Source of the DNA: Candidatus Babelota bacterium
Lineage (GTDB): Bacteria; Babelota; Babeliae; Babelales; Vermiphilaceae
DNA length: 48,491 bases
Direction: 5' to 3'
Assembly (NCBI GenBank): GCA_004375875.1
Contig: SOKE01000006.1
Coordinates: 1-48,491, forward strand
Shown piece after piece: positions 8,352 to 16,339 of the stretch. Within the stretch, counting starts at the first letter, position 1. Every line of letters starts with the position of its first letter. Made by a program: the position numbers and the translations under genes. A model generated the notes under the pieces. That model did not search any database and was not told where the DNA came from. It saw only the letters and a program-made list of their open reading frames with translations.

Positions 8352-10952
8352 ATGATTTTCAAGAAGCTCTGCTTGTTCTTTTTTAGCGTCTTTCTTTTAT
8401 TTAATAAACAACTTGCAATGGATCTAGTAGCAGCTTGTCGACAAATTTCATTGCAAGAAAAGGCAATCAGACAAATGATAGTAGGGCAATCTCGAGAAGA
8501 TCTTAAGTTGAGTAATTTTTTAGATGATTTTTTTTATCGTCCAAAAAATTTTGTTGATTATGCTATACAAATAAGCCCCGCTCGTAATTCCTCCTCAAAT
8601 CTTGCAAGAAATTATTTCTCAATTAATGCTTATCCAACTAGTAGAACAATAGCCCCTACCACAAGCCCATGCAAATTAATACGTGAGTTACGAGAAATGA
8701 AACTCTCTCTTTATTCACGGCAACAAGCTCTTTATAATCCAAATTATTTACAAGAATTACTTAATAATTTAAAAGAGCATCCATTAGATTCTATCACAAC
8801 AGACACATTGATAAAGCTTATAGATGAGATAGAGAAACAAATACAAAAGCACAAAATAATTTTTAATACTGCAACTTCTGATATTCAAGGTTTTACCAAT
8901 CAACATAAAATTACAGATGCAGGACTAGTAGCATTACAATATAGTCCTACTCTCAATATTGAAGAAGTCGCTCGAGAACATAATATAACTAATTCACAAG
9001 CAAAATATTTACTTCAAACAATGAATACCAAACTTGAAGCTGAAATTATACTCGAAGGGCTAGAAATTCAGCAAGAGTATCTTAAAGGTATTGTTGCTCG
9101 AAGAGAATTGCAAAATAAAATTACTAAGATGACACCTGCTGATTATTGTGAATCGATTGCAAAATGTGCTGATGATTTGGAAAAAATAAGCTTTAATCTA
9201 AATAGAGAGCAGGAGTCGCTTAAAAAATTTGTATCAATGAGGGACAAATGTAAAGATAATATTGCCTTTTATAACTCAACACTTGGATTGGCAAAACGTT
9301 GTCTAGAAAAAACAGTTTGGACAGGATTATGCAAAGAAGATTATGAGAGTAACTTAGGAAATTGGGAAAAATTAATAGATGATACGACAAAAGAGATAAA
9401 AATTAACCATCTTAATCTCAGAAAAACTGAAGCTCAACAAAAAACATTACAAGAGAATAAAACAACCATCATCGAATCTTACAGGCAACGTTGTCAAACT
9501 GAAAATATAGAAACCTTAACAAGAAATCAGCGCACAAAACAAGCAATTATACAATCAGAAAGCAATACCCCTACTAAATCAAATATCTCAAATACCCGTT
9601 TACAAGGGCTGCAGGAAGAATTAAACATCATTAAAGAAGTTATTTCCCAGAAACAAACTATGAATAGAGAAATTACAACACAAGATCAAATACCTCCTAC
9701 AGAAAATAATCTCGTATTAGATAATACAGTTCCTAGCATCGATCCTACTAATAAGGTTTATGATTTTACCATTACAGGCCTTTCCTTGGATGAAAAAGCT
9801 TTTGCAGAAAAACATGGTTTATTCAAGAGTCTGGAAAGGCCATTAACGCAAGCTGAACAAAGAATCATAGAAAGAGAAGCCGCAATACTGAAAGAACTTT
9901 TAGCTGCGCAAGAGGAAGGTGAAATTGATGAGAATCAATTTACTACAGAACTTTCTAGAAGATGGACTGAGGTTGCTGTTGAATCAATCAAAGAATCACG
10001 TGCTCATCTAGAAAATGAAATTATAAGTTACCTTAAAAAGGCTGGCGGTTTTTTGTCTTCTGAAGAACTAGATGCTGCAGCAGAAATGATCAAAAAAAGT
10101 GAAAATTATCTAGAACTTAAAAAGAACCTGGACAGCATGCTTTTTTCACGAAAAGCGATGAGAGATATCGATATAGGCGTTCCTCTTGATTTAGCAGAAG
10201 ATGCCATAGTATTTTTCACACGGTTGAATCGCGATCCTGAGGGGCTTGTAAACGATATAGCAAACGGTGTTTACAAAACCGGTAGCTTTTTAGGACAGTA
10301 CTTGGGTGAACTTCTTGATGAAGCGGAGTGTTTAGATATTGAAAGTGGATCATACAACCCAGCAAGAGCCGCAGCTCTTTGCGAAAAACATGCAAATGAG
10401 TTGGGTCAAGTAATAGAAGCGGTTAAGAAAGATCCATCTGGGTACGCAAGAAAATTCATAGTGACTTATATTAAGTGGCGCGTTTTTGATGCAGTATTAC
10501 AAAAAGGATTGAATGTTGCAGGTAATGCGTTTAAGGATGCATCCGGAAAAGTAGTTCCTAGATCAACAACGGCAGCGGAACGTGCGGCTGAGGGTGCATT
10601 GGCAAAGGGGACCTGCACAGTTTGTGATTGCATAAAACCAACGCAGCCTTTTTACCCCAATACAAAAATACCAAAATCATTTGAGATTCATTTAGAAAAT
10701 GGTAAATTTTGGGTTCATCCTAATGCTACAAAACATATGGTCGAATATCTTCAAGCTAAGCCTCCATCATTCTCAATGCCTATAAACAGCCAATCTATAT
10801 TAACAGATTTTTCTAATGCGGCTAATATGGCAATAAAAAATGGAGTAAGGTATAATGCTAAAGTTATAGTGGGTGAGTGGGAGTTTGTATTTAGTCCACC
10901 TCAAACTGAGGGTCTCTTACCTGTTATTCATCATGCACTTTATAAATCATAA
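8352..10952 (+). CDS. Exported polymorphic-toxin-like protein
   Basis: About 866 residues. It starts with a signal peptide (MIFKKLCLFFFSVFLLFNKQLA, ATG 8352, GGGGG ribosome site; an in-frame ATG at 8334 is less likely). Residues ~100-450 are largely helical and probably coiled coil. Residues ~490-750 form a less AT-rich conserved-looking segment ending in a Cys-containing linker (GTCTVCDC). The last ~110 residues look like a separate toxin domain (KFWVHPNATKHMVEYLQ ... VGEWEFVFSPP ... IHHALYK). They resemble the tail of the protein ending at 16315, which also closes with GEWEMIYNP...VWHL. A small acidic gene follows 17 bases later, as expected for an immunity partner. Secretion class and enzymatic activity are inferred only; an RNase-type fold is a guess. 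Confidence 0.65.
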   Translation: MIFKKLCLFFFSVFLLFNKQLAMDLVAACRQISLQEKAIRQMIVGQSREDLKLSNFLDDFFYRPKNFVDYAIQISPARNSSSNLARNYFSINAYPTSRTIAPTTSPCKLIRELREMKLSLYSRQQALYNPNYLQELLNNLKEHPLDSITTDTLIKLIDEIEKQIQKHKIIFNTATSDIQGFTNQHKITDAGLVALQYSPTLNIEEVAREHNITNSQAKYLLQTMNTKLEAEIILEGLEIQQEYLKGIVARRELQNKITKMTPADYCESIAKCADDLEKISFNLNREQESLKKFVSMRDKCKDNIAFYNSTLGLAKRCLEKTVWTGLCKEDYESNLGNWEKLIDDTTKEIKINHLNLRKTEAQQKTLQENKTTIIESYRQRCQTENIETLTRNQRTKQAIIQSESNTPTKSNISNTRLQGLQEELNIIKEVISQKQTMNREITTQDQIPPTENNLVLDNTVPSIDPTNKVYDFTITGLSLDEKAFAEKHGLFKSLERPLTQAEQRIIEREAAILKELLAAQEEGEIDENQFTTELSRRWTEVAVESIKESRAHLENEIISYLKKAGGFLSSEELDAAAEMIKKSENYLELKKNLDSMLFSRKAMRDIDIGVPLDLAEDAIVFFTRLNRDPEGLVNDIANGVYKTGSFLGQYLGELLDEAECLDIESGSYNPARAAALCEKHANELGQVIEAVKKDPSGYARKFIVTYIKWRVFDAVLQKGLNVAGNAFKDASGKVVPRSTTAAERAAEGALAKGTCTVCDCIKPTQPFYPNTKIPKSFEIHLENGKFWVHPNATKHMVEYLQAKPPSFSMPINSQSILTDFSNAANMAIKNGVRYNAKVIVGEWEFVFSPPQTEGLLPVIHHALYKS

Positions 10953-10969
10953 ATAGATATGGAGAAGAT

Positions 10970-11488
10970 ATGCTTCAAATTAAGGGTATAACTGATTGTT
11001 TGCCTGTTGCAGTAGAATTGGATCCTTATGTTGCTATTAATATTAATTTTGGATCATGGGATCCTTCCCTAGAACCAACGGCTTACTGGAGAGCTGGTGA
11101 TTTAGAAAAACAATTTATAGAAATAGGTGTAGCAGAAAACAAGGGGATTATTAGGTCGATAACCCTTGTTTTGATAAAAAAAATTATCCTTGAAGATAAG
11201 ATTTTTCCTGAAATACAATTAAAGTTAGGTATTCCTGTTTTTGAAAAGCTTGATTACGATAAAAATCGCCTTTTTGATGAAGTTGGCCACCTCGAGATGT
11301 TTGTGGGCAAAGATAAGCTACAGGTTTTTTTTTCCCATAATAAAATTACATCTGGACTTGTATGTGATAGAGTAATATGTCTTTTTGATAAGGATAACAA
11401 TTTTTGTGGATTTGAAGTTTCTGACATAACTGAGAAAGAAATGAATATTTTAAAAGAAAATTTCATCAATAGATTGCATGCTAATTAA
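10970..11488 (+). CDS. Probable immunity protein for upstream toxin
   Basis: A 172-residue cytosolic, acidic protein without signal peptide or membrane segments. It begins MLQIKGITDCLPVAVELDP and contains WRAGDLEKQFIEIGV, an arrangement of alternating strands and short helices. It starts 17 bases after the stop of the exported toxin-like gene, with GGAGAAG as ribosome site. Its function is inferred from position and from the absence of an export signal. I do not recognise a named immunity family with certainty. Confidence 0.55.
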   Translation: MLQIKGITDCLPVAVELDPYVAININFGSWDPSLEPTAYWRAGDLEKQFIEIGVAENKGIIRSITLVLIKKIILEDKIFPEIQLKLGIPVFEKLDYDKNRLFDEVGHLEMFVGKDKLQVFFSHNKITSGLVCDRVICLFDKDNNFCGFEVSDITEKEMNILKENFINRLHAN

Positions 11489-11708
11489 CTTTCGGATGAA
11501 AAAGATCTTCTTCTAGTATGTTGATTTTCTCAATAAACTAACTCAACCAATTGATCACATTGCTTTAAACAAATATCGGCTGCTCTTGTTAGTGTATTAA
11601 AAAATTCACGGACATGTCTTTTGGAGAAATCATAGAAACATTATTTCGACCCGAAAAAAGGATGAGTTATTGGCTTGAGCAAGTAGCAAAGTATAAATAG
11701 GAGATAAT
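11489..11708. other. Short gap with possible toxin tail remnant
   Basis: About 220 bases between the immunity gene and the CPCC gene. The plus strand reads a short open stretch from ATG 11611 to the stop near 11700 (MSFGEIIETLFRPEKRMSYW and a few more residues) that ends just before the next gene. This is the position where a toxin C-terminus would be expected. It is too short and too isolated to call a gene. Confidence 0.25.
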
Positions 11709-11966
11709 ATGAATACAAAAAAGTACAGTTGTCCTTGTTGTGGCTATTTTACATTAGAAGATGAACCGGGACATTTTGATATTTGTGCGGTATGTGGTTG
11801 GGAAGATGATAGCATACAATCATTTAATCCAGATGTAGCTGGCGGAGCAAACAGGATGAGTCTAAATGAGGCACGTGCAAATTATAAAAGGATAGGAGCT
11901 ATTGATAAGAGTTTTTTGAAATCTGTTCGACCACCAACAGATGAAGAAGAACGGGGACAAAACTAA
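11709..11966 (+). CDS. CPCC-family cysteine-rich protein
   Basis: An 85-residue protein starting MNTKKYSCPCCGYFTLEDEP, with a second pair CAVCGWEDD. The two CxxC-type pairs should bind one zinc as a knuckle. The middle part SFNPDVAGGANRMSLNEARANY is typical of the small CPCC family often found beside polymorphic toxins in other bacteria, where it is thought to act in immunity. GGAG lies eight bases before the ATG. Here it has no intact toxin directly upstream, which suggests an orphaned partner. Family recognition is good; the immunity role is by context. Confidence 0.75.
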   Translation: MNTKKYSCPCCGYFTLEDEPGHFDICAVCGWEDDSIQSFNPDVAGGANRMSLNEARANYKRIGAIDKSFLKSVRPPTDEEERGQN

Positions 11967-11969
11967 AAA

Positions 11970-12125
11970 AATCGACGCTAACAGATGAAACTGCATTGCT
12001 AGGAGAAGTTTCCTAACAGCGGCAGATTATCGATAAAGCAACTGAGAGGGCAATTGAGAAAGTCCCTGAGCAAATCGAAAAAAGGCGAGGGGTAGCTACA
12101 AGAAAATTTGAATATAAGTACATAG
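11970..12125 (+). pseudogene. Remnant of toxin pre-C-terminal region
   Basis: The plus strand encodes DKATERAIEKVPEQIEKRR followed by VATRKFEYKY. This aligns with NKTLEQIEKKQVETTSKFEYNY of the toxin fragment at 13.2 kb. An in-frame stop at about 12014 and a frame change break it, and it has no start. It shows that a second toxin gene once continued here before the Rep-like relic. Confidence 0.55.
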
Positions 12126-12232
12126 ATTTTAAATGTACAACAAACCGTACCATTTTTTTATTATTTCCACATAACTTTATTTTTTATAGCGTTTTTATTT
12201 TTGGTTCCAACGGAAGAATACCCAATTTGTCT
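12126..12232 (+). repeat. Dispersed repeat, copy A (end of Rep element)
   Basis: About 107 bases that match 18624-18733 at roughly 80 percent by eye. Shared blocks include CATAACTTTATTTTTTATAG and, near the end, CAATTTGTCTGG versus AAATTTGTCTGA. Copy A directly abuts the 3' end of the minus-strand Rep-like relic, so it is probably that element's end. Confidence 0.6.
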
Positions 12233-12238
12233 GGCTAT

Positions 12239-12874
12239 TCAATGTTTATCATAAAAAAGCTGTAAAGGTTTAAAGTTAATCAAATTTTTGCGAATAGCTC
12301 CAAATGGTGATTGAGAGGGAAGTTTTATCTTTCGGGCATCAGTTATCAGGCGATACCAACTTCTTTTGTTATAATTGGAAAATATCGCTCTTAATTCACG
12401 AATAGTAACTGTTTCCAGCATTTTCTTTAATCCAAACATCTGTAAAATAAGTTTTGTGCTACATTCTGGATTATGAAACATCAAGGCTGCTAGTAATGCA
12501 TTATCGTTTTGTGCTTTGTAATCGAGCAAGACAGGTCGCTTGTTTTCCAGTTCATCAAGATAATGTAAAAGAATCTTTTTTGAGATGGCTGGCTTGAAAA
12601 GTTTTTTAAAGGTCAGATTTGATTTAACGCCAAGTAACTTAAACAGCTGTTTCATTTTCTGGCGCTTGTTCAAACGCACTTCCATACGTAAAACTTCAAA
12701 CTTTTTTCTTTTTTTAAATTTGTTTAAAAAATTGAATTGTAATTCACTATCTTTTTCTATCGCTCGTTTACTGCTCTGCGTGGCCTTTTCTAGATCTTTG
12801 ATTTTGTCATAAAAAACAACTTCTATAGAACTTGCAAGACGGCTTTGTGTGTATTTGCGTGAAAATTGGTCCGA
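12239..12874 (-). pseudogene. Truncated phage/plasmid replication protein (gene II/X-like) relic
   Basis: The minus strand is open from 12874 to the stop at 12239. It reads RKYTQSRLASSIEVVFYDKI, then KKFEVLRMEVRLNKRQKMK, then LTFKKLF and ILLHYLDEL. The VFYDK and LRMEVRLN elements are what I know from the C-terminal half of gene II/X-type rolling-circle replication initiators. The N-terminal catalytic part is absent: the frame runs into toxin coding sequence on the other strand near 12860. An internal ATG at 12685 could give a 148-residue product but would lack any catalytic domain. I treat it as the remnant of an integrated small phage or plasmid. It is flanked by pieces of toxin genes on both sides. 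Confidence 0.55.
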
Positions 12875-13514
12875 TTATATTAGTGTTAAAGATCCAGCTG
12901 AGGCATCAGATAAAATTATTACGCAAATATTGAGCATACCTTCAAATAGTGATAATACAGTAAAGCAACAAAATTTCTTTACTGCTATTGAAAAAGGAAC
13001 AGAGACTGTTATTGATATAGCACTCATGATAGGTGTATGCAAAGTCGCAAGAAAAGCTATGGTCGCATTAGAACGATCCCCTACAAGAGTTATACAAGGT
13101 GAAAAGGTAGTCCAATTACCTCATCAATCAAATAAAATTACTCAAAAGACTCACAAACAACAGCAGCAAACGATCAATAAAACGTTGGAGCAGATCGAGA
13201 AAAAGCAAGTTGAAACTACAAGCAAATTTGAATATAATTATGATAACAAGATAAATGCAAATGACTTGCATCATATTTTTGAAAATCCAATTCACGAGCA
13301 TCATTTTGATGAATTTTTAAAATTATTTGATGGAGATCAAGTTAAGGCATTTAAAGAAATCTATGATGCTACATATAAACAACTTATGAACAAAGGGGTA
13401 TGTGGTGATTATAAAGAAATAATTAATATTTGTGGCTTTCAAATAGAAGTTAGGGGTATAATTTTACCTGAAGGTACTGTCAAAGTTGGAACAGCATTTC
13501 TTCAGAAAGGTTAA
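12861..13514 (+). pseudogene. 5'-truncated polymorphic toxin, C-terminal domain intact
   Basis: Open plus-strand frame without a credible start, entering from the Rep relic. It contains a helical region (TAIEKGTETVIDIALMIGV), a Gln/Lys-rich linker (QQQQTINKTLEQIEKKQVET) and a C-terminal domain: DLHHIFENPIHEHHFDEF, GDQVKAFKEIYDATYKQ, GFQIEVRGIILPEGTVKVG. Histidines in HHIF and EHHF are candidates for catalysis. The domain recurs in two shorter remnants downstream (13930-14151 and 14635-14811). The immunity gene starts eight bases after the stop. Without signal peptide or start codon it is probably not expressed as an effector. It may serve as a recombination reservoir. Confidence 0.6.
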
Positions 13515-13522
13515 AAACTATA

Positions 13523-13885
13523 GTGGAAAATGTTATTCCTTTTGAACATTTTGAAGAAAAAATAATGCAAAAATTATTGGAGGGAAAGAACGCTATTTCT
13601 TCAATTTTGCGTCAGCAATATGAAGAGGCACAAATAGAAGGTAGATATTTTTCAGGAAAGGGTTTCTTTACAAAATTTAAAATTTCAAAGAATGCTCCTG
13701 TGCTACCTAACTTAAAATCATTTAGCTTTGGTAATATTGTTGGACAAATCAATGGAATTAATGTTGGTTTTGTACTTTTCATAAGTGATGGGAAACTGGA
13801 TTGTCTAGAGGGCTATACTTACAGTGATCCCTGGCCCGATAAAATAACAAGCTATGAACTACATTATGCTGATTTTAATCAATAA
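13523..13885 (+). CDS. Immunity-type protein, paralogue 1
   Basis: A 120-residue cytosolic protein starting GTG at 13523 (MENVIPFEHFEEKIMQKLLE), eight bases after the toxin fragment's stop and with GAAAGG upstream. The core reads ILRQQYEEAQIEGRYFSGKG, then FFTKF, GINVGFVLFISDGKL and LEGYTYSDPWPDKI. The closing LEGYxYxDPWP signature is one I associate with small proteins found behind polymorphic toxins. Two paralogues follow at 14159 and 14822 with the same motifs. Start choice is supported by the paralogues, which also begin with M...(V/I)SFE.F. Confidence 0.65.
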   Translation: MENVIPFEHFEEKIMQKLLEGKNAISSILRQQYEEAQIEGRYFSGKGFFTKFKISKNAPVLPNLKSFSFGNIVGQINGINVGFVLFISDGKLDCLEGYTYSDPWPDKITSYELHYADFNQ

Positions 13886-13929
13886 AGGGATAAATAATCA
13901 TTTCAATTTGCTTAAGGATAAAATTTTAG

Positions 13930-14151
13930 CTCTTCATTTTTCCTCTTAACAAATTTTTAGAAAAATTTGGCAGAGATCAAGGCAAGACATACAGAGAAAT
14001 TTATGATGCAACATACAAGCATATAGTAGAAAAAGGTATTACTGGTGAATACAATAAGGAAATTATTGAAGTTTGTGGTACAAAAATTGGTATAAATGGT
14101 ATCGTTTTAGCTGATGGTATAGTGAAGATTGGAACAATGTATATTCCTTAA
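13930..14151 (+). pseudogene. Toxin C-terminal cassette remnant B
   Basis: Open frame with no start. It reads KFLEKFGRDQGKTYREIYDATYK..., then GTKIGINGIVLADGIVKIG and MYIP before the stop. It aligns with the C-terminal domain of the toxin fragment ending at 13514, but the HHIF...HEHHF part is missing. The stop is seven bases before the ATG of immunity paralogue 2. Confidence 0.6.
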
Positions 14152-14158
14152 GATAAAT

Positions 14159-14530
14159 ATGAAAGATAATGTGATCTCTTTTGAAAATTTTGAAATGGCG
14201 GTAATGAACAAATTTTTAGAAGTAAAGAGCCCTGAAAAAAAAATTTTGCGTCAACAGTATCAAAAAGCAAGAGTAGAAAATAGGTGGTTTTCGGGAGTTG
14301 GCTTTTTTACTACCTTTAGTGTTCCGGAAGGTGTTGCCCGTTTATCAACAAGGTCAACCTATATAACTGATGTAAGAGGTAAAGTAAATGATACAGCAGT
14401 TGGATTTATGCTGCATATCAAAGATGGTATTCTCAAATTCTTAGAGGGATATACATATGATGACCCTTGGCCTGATAAAATAATCAATTATAAACTTTGG
14501 TACACTAATTATGACCAGCAGAAAAAATAA
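14159..14530 (+). CDS. Immunity-type protein, paralogue 2
   Basis: A 123-residue cytosolic protein from ATG 14159 (MKDNVISFENFEMAVMNKF). It shares KILRQQYQKARVENRWFSGV, GFFTTF, AVGFMLHIKDGIL and LEGYTYDDPWPDKI with the copies at 13523 and 14822. It is preceded by a cut-down toxin C-terminus and followed by a stem-loop terminator at 14567. The spacing of toxin stop and start codon matches the other two cassettes, so toxin remnant and immunity gene move as one unit. It looks intact and could still protect against a related toxin. Confidence 0.65.
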   Translation: MKDNVISFENFEMAVMNKFLEVKSPEKKILRQQYQKARVENRWFSGVGFFTTFSVPEGVARLSTRSTYITDVRGKVNDTAVGFMLHIKDGILKFLEGYTYDDPWPDKIINYKLWYTNYDQQKK

Positions 14531-14634
14531 TTGCACGTAAGAATCTGCTCTAAAGGCTATGGATTGATACCTCGACATTTGTTGAGGTTTTTTATTTTAG
14601 CTCCCCTTAACAAACAGGTTGAAGCATTTCTTGT
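14459..14634 (+). repeat. 176 bp direct repeat, copy 1
   Basis: Matches 15128-15303 with about nine differences and no gaps that I can see. It covers the end of immunity paralogue 2, its terminator, and the first codons of the next toxin fragment (NKQVEAFL). The match stops exactly where the toxin C-terminal remnant C begins. Confidence 0.9.
14567..14600 (+). terminator. Rho-independent-type terminator after immunity paralogue 2
   Basis: Stem ACCTCGAC / GTTGAGGT around ATTT, with one G-T pair, followed by TTTTTATTTT. It is the counterpart of the perfect stem at 15236-15259. Confidence 0.7.
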
Positions 14635-14811
14635 GGAGATCAAGTTAAGGCTATTAAGGAAATCTATAATGCAACCCAAAAACAAGTCTTGAATAAGGGA
14701 ATAACTGATTTATTTGAAGAAGTAGTTGACGTACGTGGTACTCTAATAACTGTCAGAGGAAAAGTTACGAGCAGTGGAATTGTCAAAATTGGAACAGTAT
14801 TTCTTTCATAA
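14635..14811 (+). pseudogene. Toxin C-terminal cassette remnant C
   Basis: Open frame starting right at the end of the 176 bp repeat. It reads GDQVKAIKEIYNATQKQVLN, then TLITVRGKVTSSGIVKIGTV and FLS before the stop. It aligns with GDQVKAFKEIYDATYKQLMN of the fragment ending at 13514, beginning precisely at the GDQ codons. The stop is ten bases before the ATG of immunity paralogue 3. Confidence 0.6.
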
Positions 14812-14821
14812 GGTGAACCTT

Positions 14822-15199
14822 ATGCAGAACACTAGTATATCATTTGAAGTTTTTGAAAAAAAAATAATGGGAAAATTATTATATGGGAGTAACCATATAT
14901 TGCCAATTTTACGCAAACAGTATGAAAAAGCACAAATAAAAAATCGAAAATTCACAGGAGTTGGTTTCTTTACTGATTTTATTGTCCCAAAAGATGTTCC
15001 TAGACTACCTAATTTAAAATCATTCCATCTTGGCAATGTAGCAGGAAAAATAAATGGCACAGATATTGGCCTTGTGTTGTTTATTAAAGATGGTGTGTTA
15101 AATTTTTTAGAAGGGTATACATTTGGTGATGACCCTTGGCCTGATAAAATAATCAATTATGAACTTTGGCACACTAATTATGACCAGCAGAAAAAATAA
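14822..15199 (+). CDS. Immunity-type protein, paralogue 3
   Basis: A 125-residue cytosolic protein from ATG 14822 (MQNTSISFEVFEKKIMGKLL), with AAGGTG as ribosome site. It has ILRKQYEKAQIKNRKFTGVG, FFTDF, DIGLVLFIKDGVL and LEGYTFGDDPWPDKI. Its last ~24 codons are nearly identical in DNA to those of paralogue 2, because both lie in the 176 bp repeat. The middle of the protein is closer to paralogue 1 (LPNLKSF). That is a mosaic pattern consistent with recombination among cassettes. Confidence 0.65.
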   Translation: MQNTSISFEVFEKKIMGKLLYGSNHILPILRKQYEKAQIKNRKFTGVGFFTDFIVPKDVPRLPNLKSFHLGNVAGKINGTDIGLVLFIKDGVLNFLEGYTFGDDPWPDKIINYELWHTNYDQQKK

Positions 15200-15303
15200 T
15201 TGCACGTAAGAATCTGCTCTAAAGGCTATGGATTGATACCTCGACATTTGTCGAGGTATTTTATTTTAGCTCCTTTGAACAAACAGGCTGAAGCTTTTCT
15301 TGT
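15128..15303 (+). repeat. 176 bp direct repeat, copy 2
   Basis: Partner of 14459-14634. Beyond its right end the sequence continues into the long toxin fragment (NAIDQTQDFLESK), while copy 1 jumps straight to a C-terminal domain. Copy 2 therefore probably keeps the older arrangement. Confidence 0.9.
15236..15268 (+). terminator. Rho-independent-type terminator after immunity paralogue 3
   Basis: Perfect 10 bp inverted repeat ATACCTCGAC / GTCGAGGTAT with an ATTT loop, followed by TTTATTTT. It separates paralogue 3 from the toxin fragment behind it, so that fragment would not be transcribed by read-through. Confidence 0.8.
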
Positions 15304-16315
15304 AAACGCTATTGATCAAACACAAGACTTCCTAGAAAGTAAAGCTATCAATCTTCTTAAATCATCCCAGCGTTTATTGTGGAAAGGATTTGTTGATCAG
15401 GCACGTGCAGTTGCACGTCAAGCAGGATTTTTAGCTAAATTTGAAAAACAGTTTCAAGCAAATAAAAGACAACTATTTGCATATCAAGAAGCAGGCATAC
15501 GTGGCCCATTAAAGGGTGTAGCAAACTTCCTAAAAGGCATAGCACATCTCGGTTGTGAACCAATTACTGCAACTAAAGAGATTGGTAAAGGTATTGGCGC
15601 AATCTTAGAGAAAATTGGTGAGTTCGAAGCTGCTGCAGATTATCTTGATTCAAACCCAGACAAGGCATTAGAAATCTATGATCGCTTAAACAAAGAATTT
15701 GATGAAACAGTTGGTGCTTATTTAAGAAATGCAACTGGACCTGAATTGTTTGAAAAATGCTTAGAGATTGCAACTGAATGGTATCTTACTGGTGTTGCAA
15801 TTCACAAAGGAACACAAGCTCTCAGATTTGCTGCTAATAAATTTGTAAAGGCATTAGAACAAGGAACTCCTGTTAATGAGGCAATCACATCTATATCGAA
15901 TGAAATAGGTGCACCATTAGATCCACAATTTCGTGAATTTCTTGATGCGATTGAAAAATATCCTCAGGAATTTAAAACTGCAACATCGGGAGGAACACGA
16001 ACAGAACAAGCTGTCGCAACTGGTGTAGAAGGAGCAAGGGTTGAGCAGGCAATAGTAAATCAAACAAGCACCGCTATTCTAAAGAATGGATACTATGAAG
16101 TAAATGGATTCAAATTCAGCGAATATTATTATAATAAGCTTTGGAATACGGGAAGAAAAGCTCCATCACTAATTGCTAAAGAAATACTAGAAAATGCTAC
16201 GACCATTGTTCCTGACACAATAAAACCAGGCTTCTTTTACTACAAGTTTGGTGAATGGGAAATGATTTATAATCCAACCACAAAAGAAGTATGGCATCTT
16301 AAACCAATTAAGTAA
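15275..16315 (+). pseudogene. Displaced 3' part of a polymorphic toxin gene (orphan cassette)
   Basis: About 346 codons, open but with no convincing start: the frame continues upstream through a terminator, and only TTG codons without ribosome sites are available. Residues 1-100 include KGFVDQARAVARQAGFLAKF and KRQLFAYQEAGIRGPLKGVA. A helical region follows (CEPITATKEIGKGIGAILEK, GPELFEKCLEIATEWYLTGV), then an Ala/Thr-rich linker. The C-terminal domain of about 75 residues reads NGYYEVNGFKFSEYYYNKLW, then KPGFFYYKFGEWEMIYNP and VWHL. This tail resembles that of the intact exported toxin ending at 10952. A small helical gene follows 24 bases later. Likely silent unless recombined behind an expressed N-terminus. 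Confidence 0.6.
15392..15524 (+). repeat. 133 bp direct repeat, source copy in toxin fragment
   Basis: Encodes VDQARAVARQAGFLAKFEKQ and the next ~25 residues inside the orphan toxin. The same stretch recurs at 16676-16808 with only a few mismatches. Confidence 0.9.
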
Positions 16316-16339
16316 CAATGTAAAATAAGGATTCTTATC

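Noticed and set aside
12585-12812. 75-codon plus-strand frame antisense to the Rep-like relic
   Set aside because: The minus strand carries the recognisable VFYDK / LRMEVRLN pattern; the plus frame is its shadow.
14129-14158. Upstream extension of immunity paralogue 2 from TTG
   Set aside because: It lies inside the toxin C-terminal remnant in another frame; the paralogues start at the ATG corresponding to 14159.
15200-15274. N-terminal extension of the orphan toxin frame
   Set aside because: It would start at a TTG overlapping the previous gene's stop and translate straight through a perfect terminator stem.
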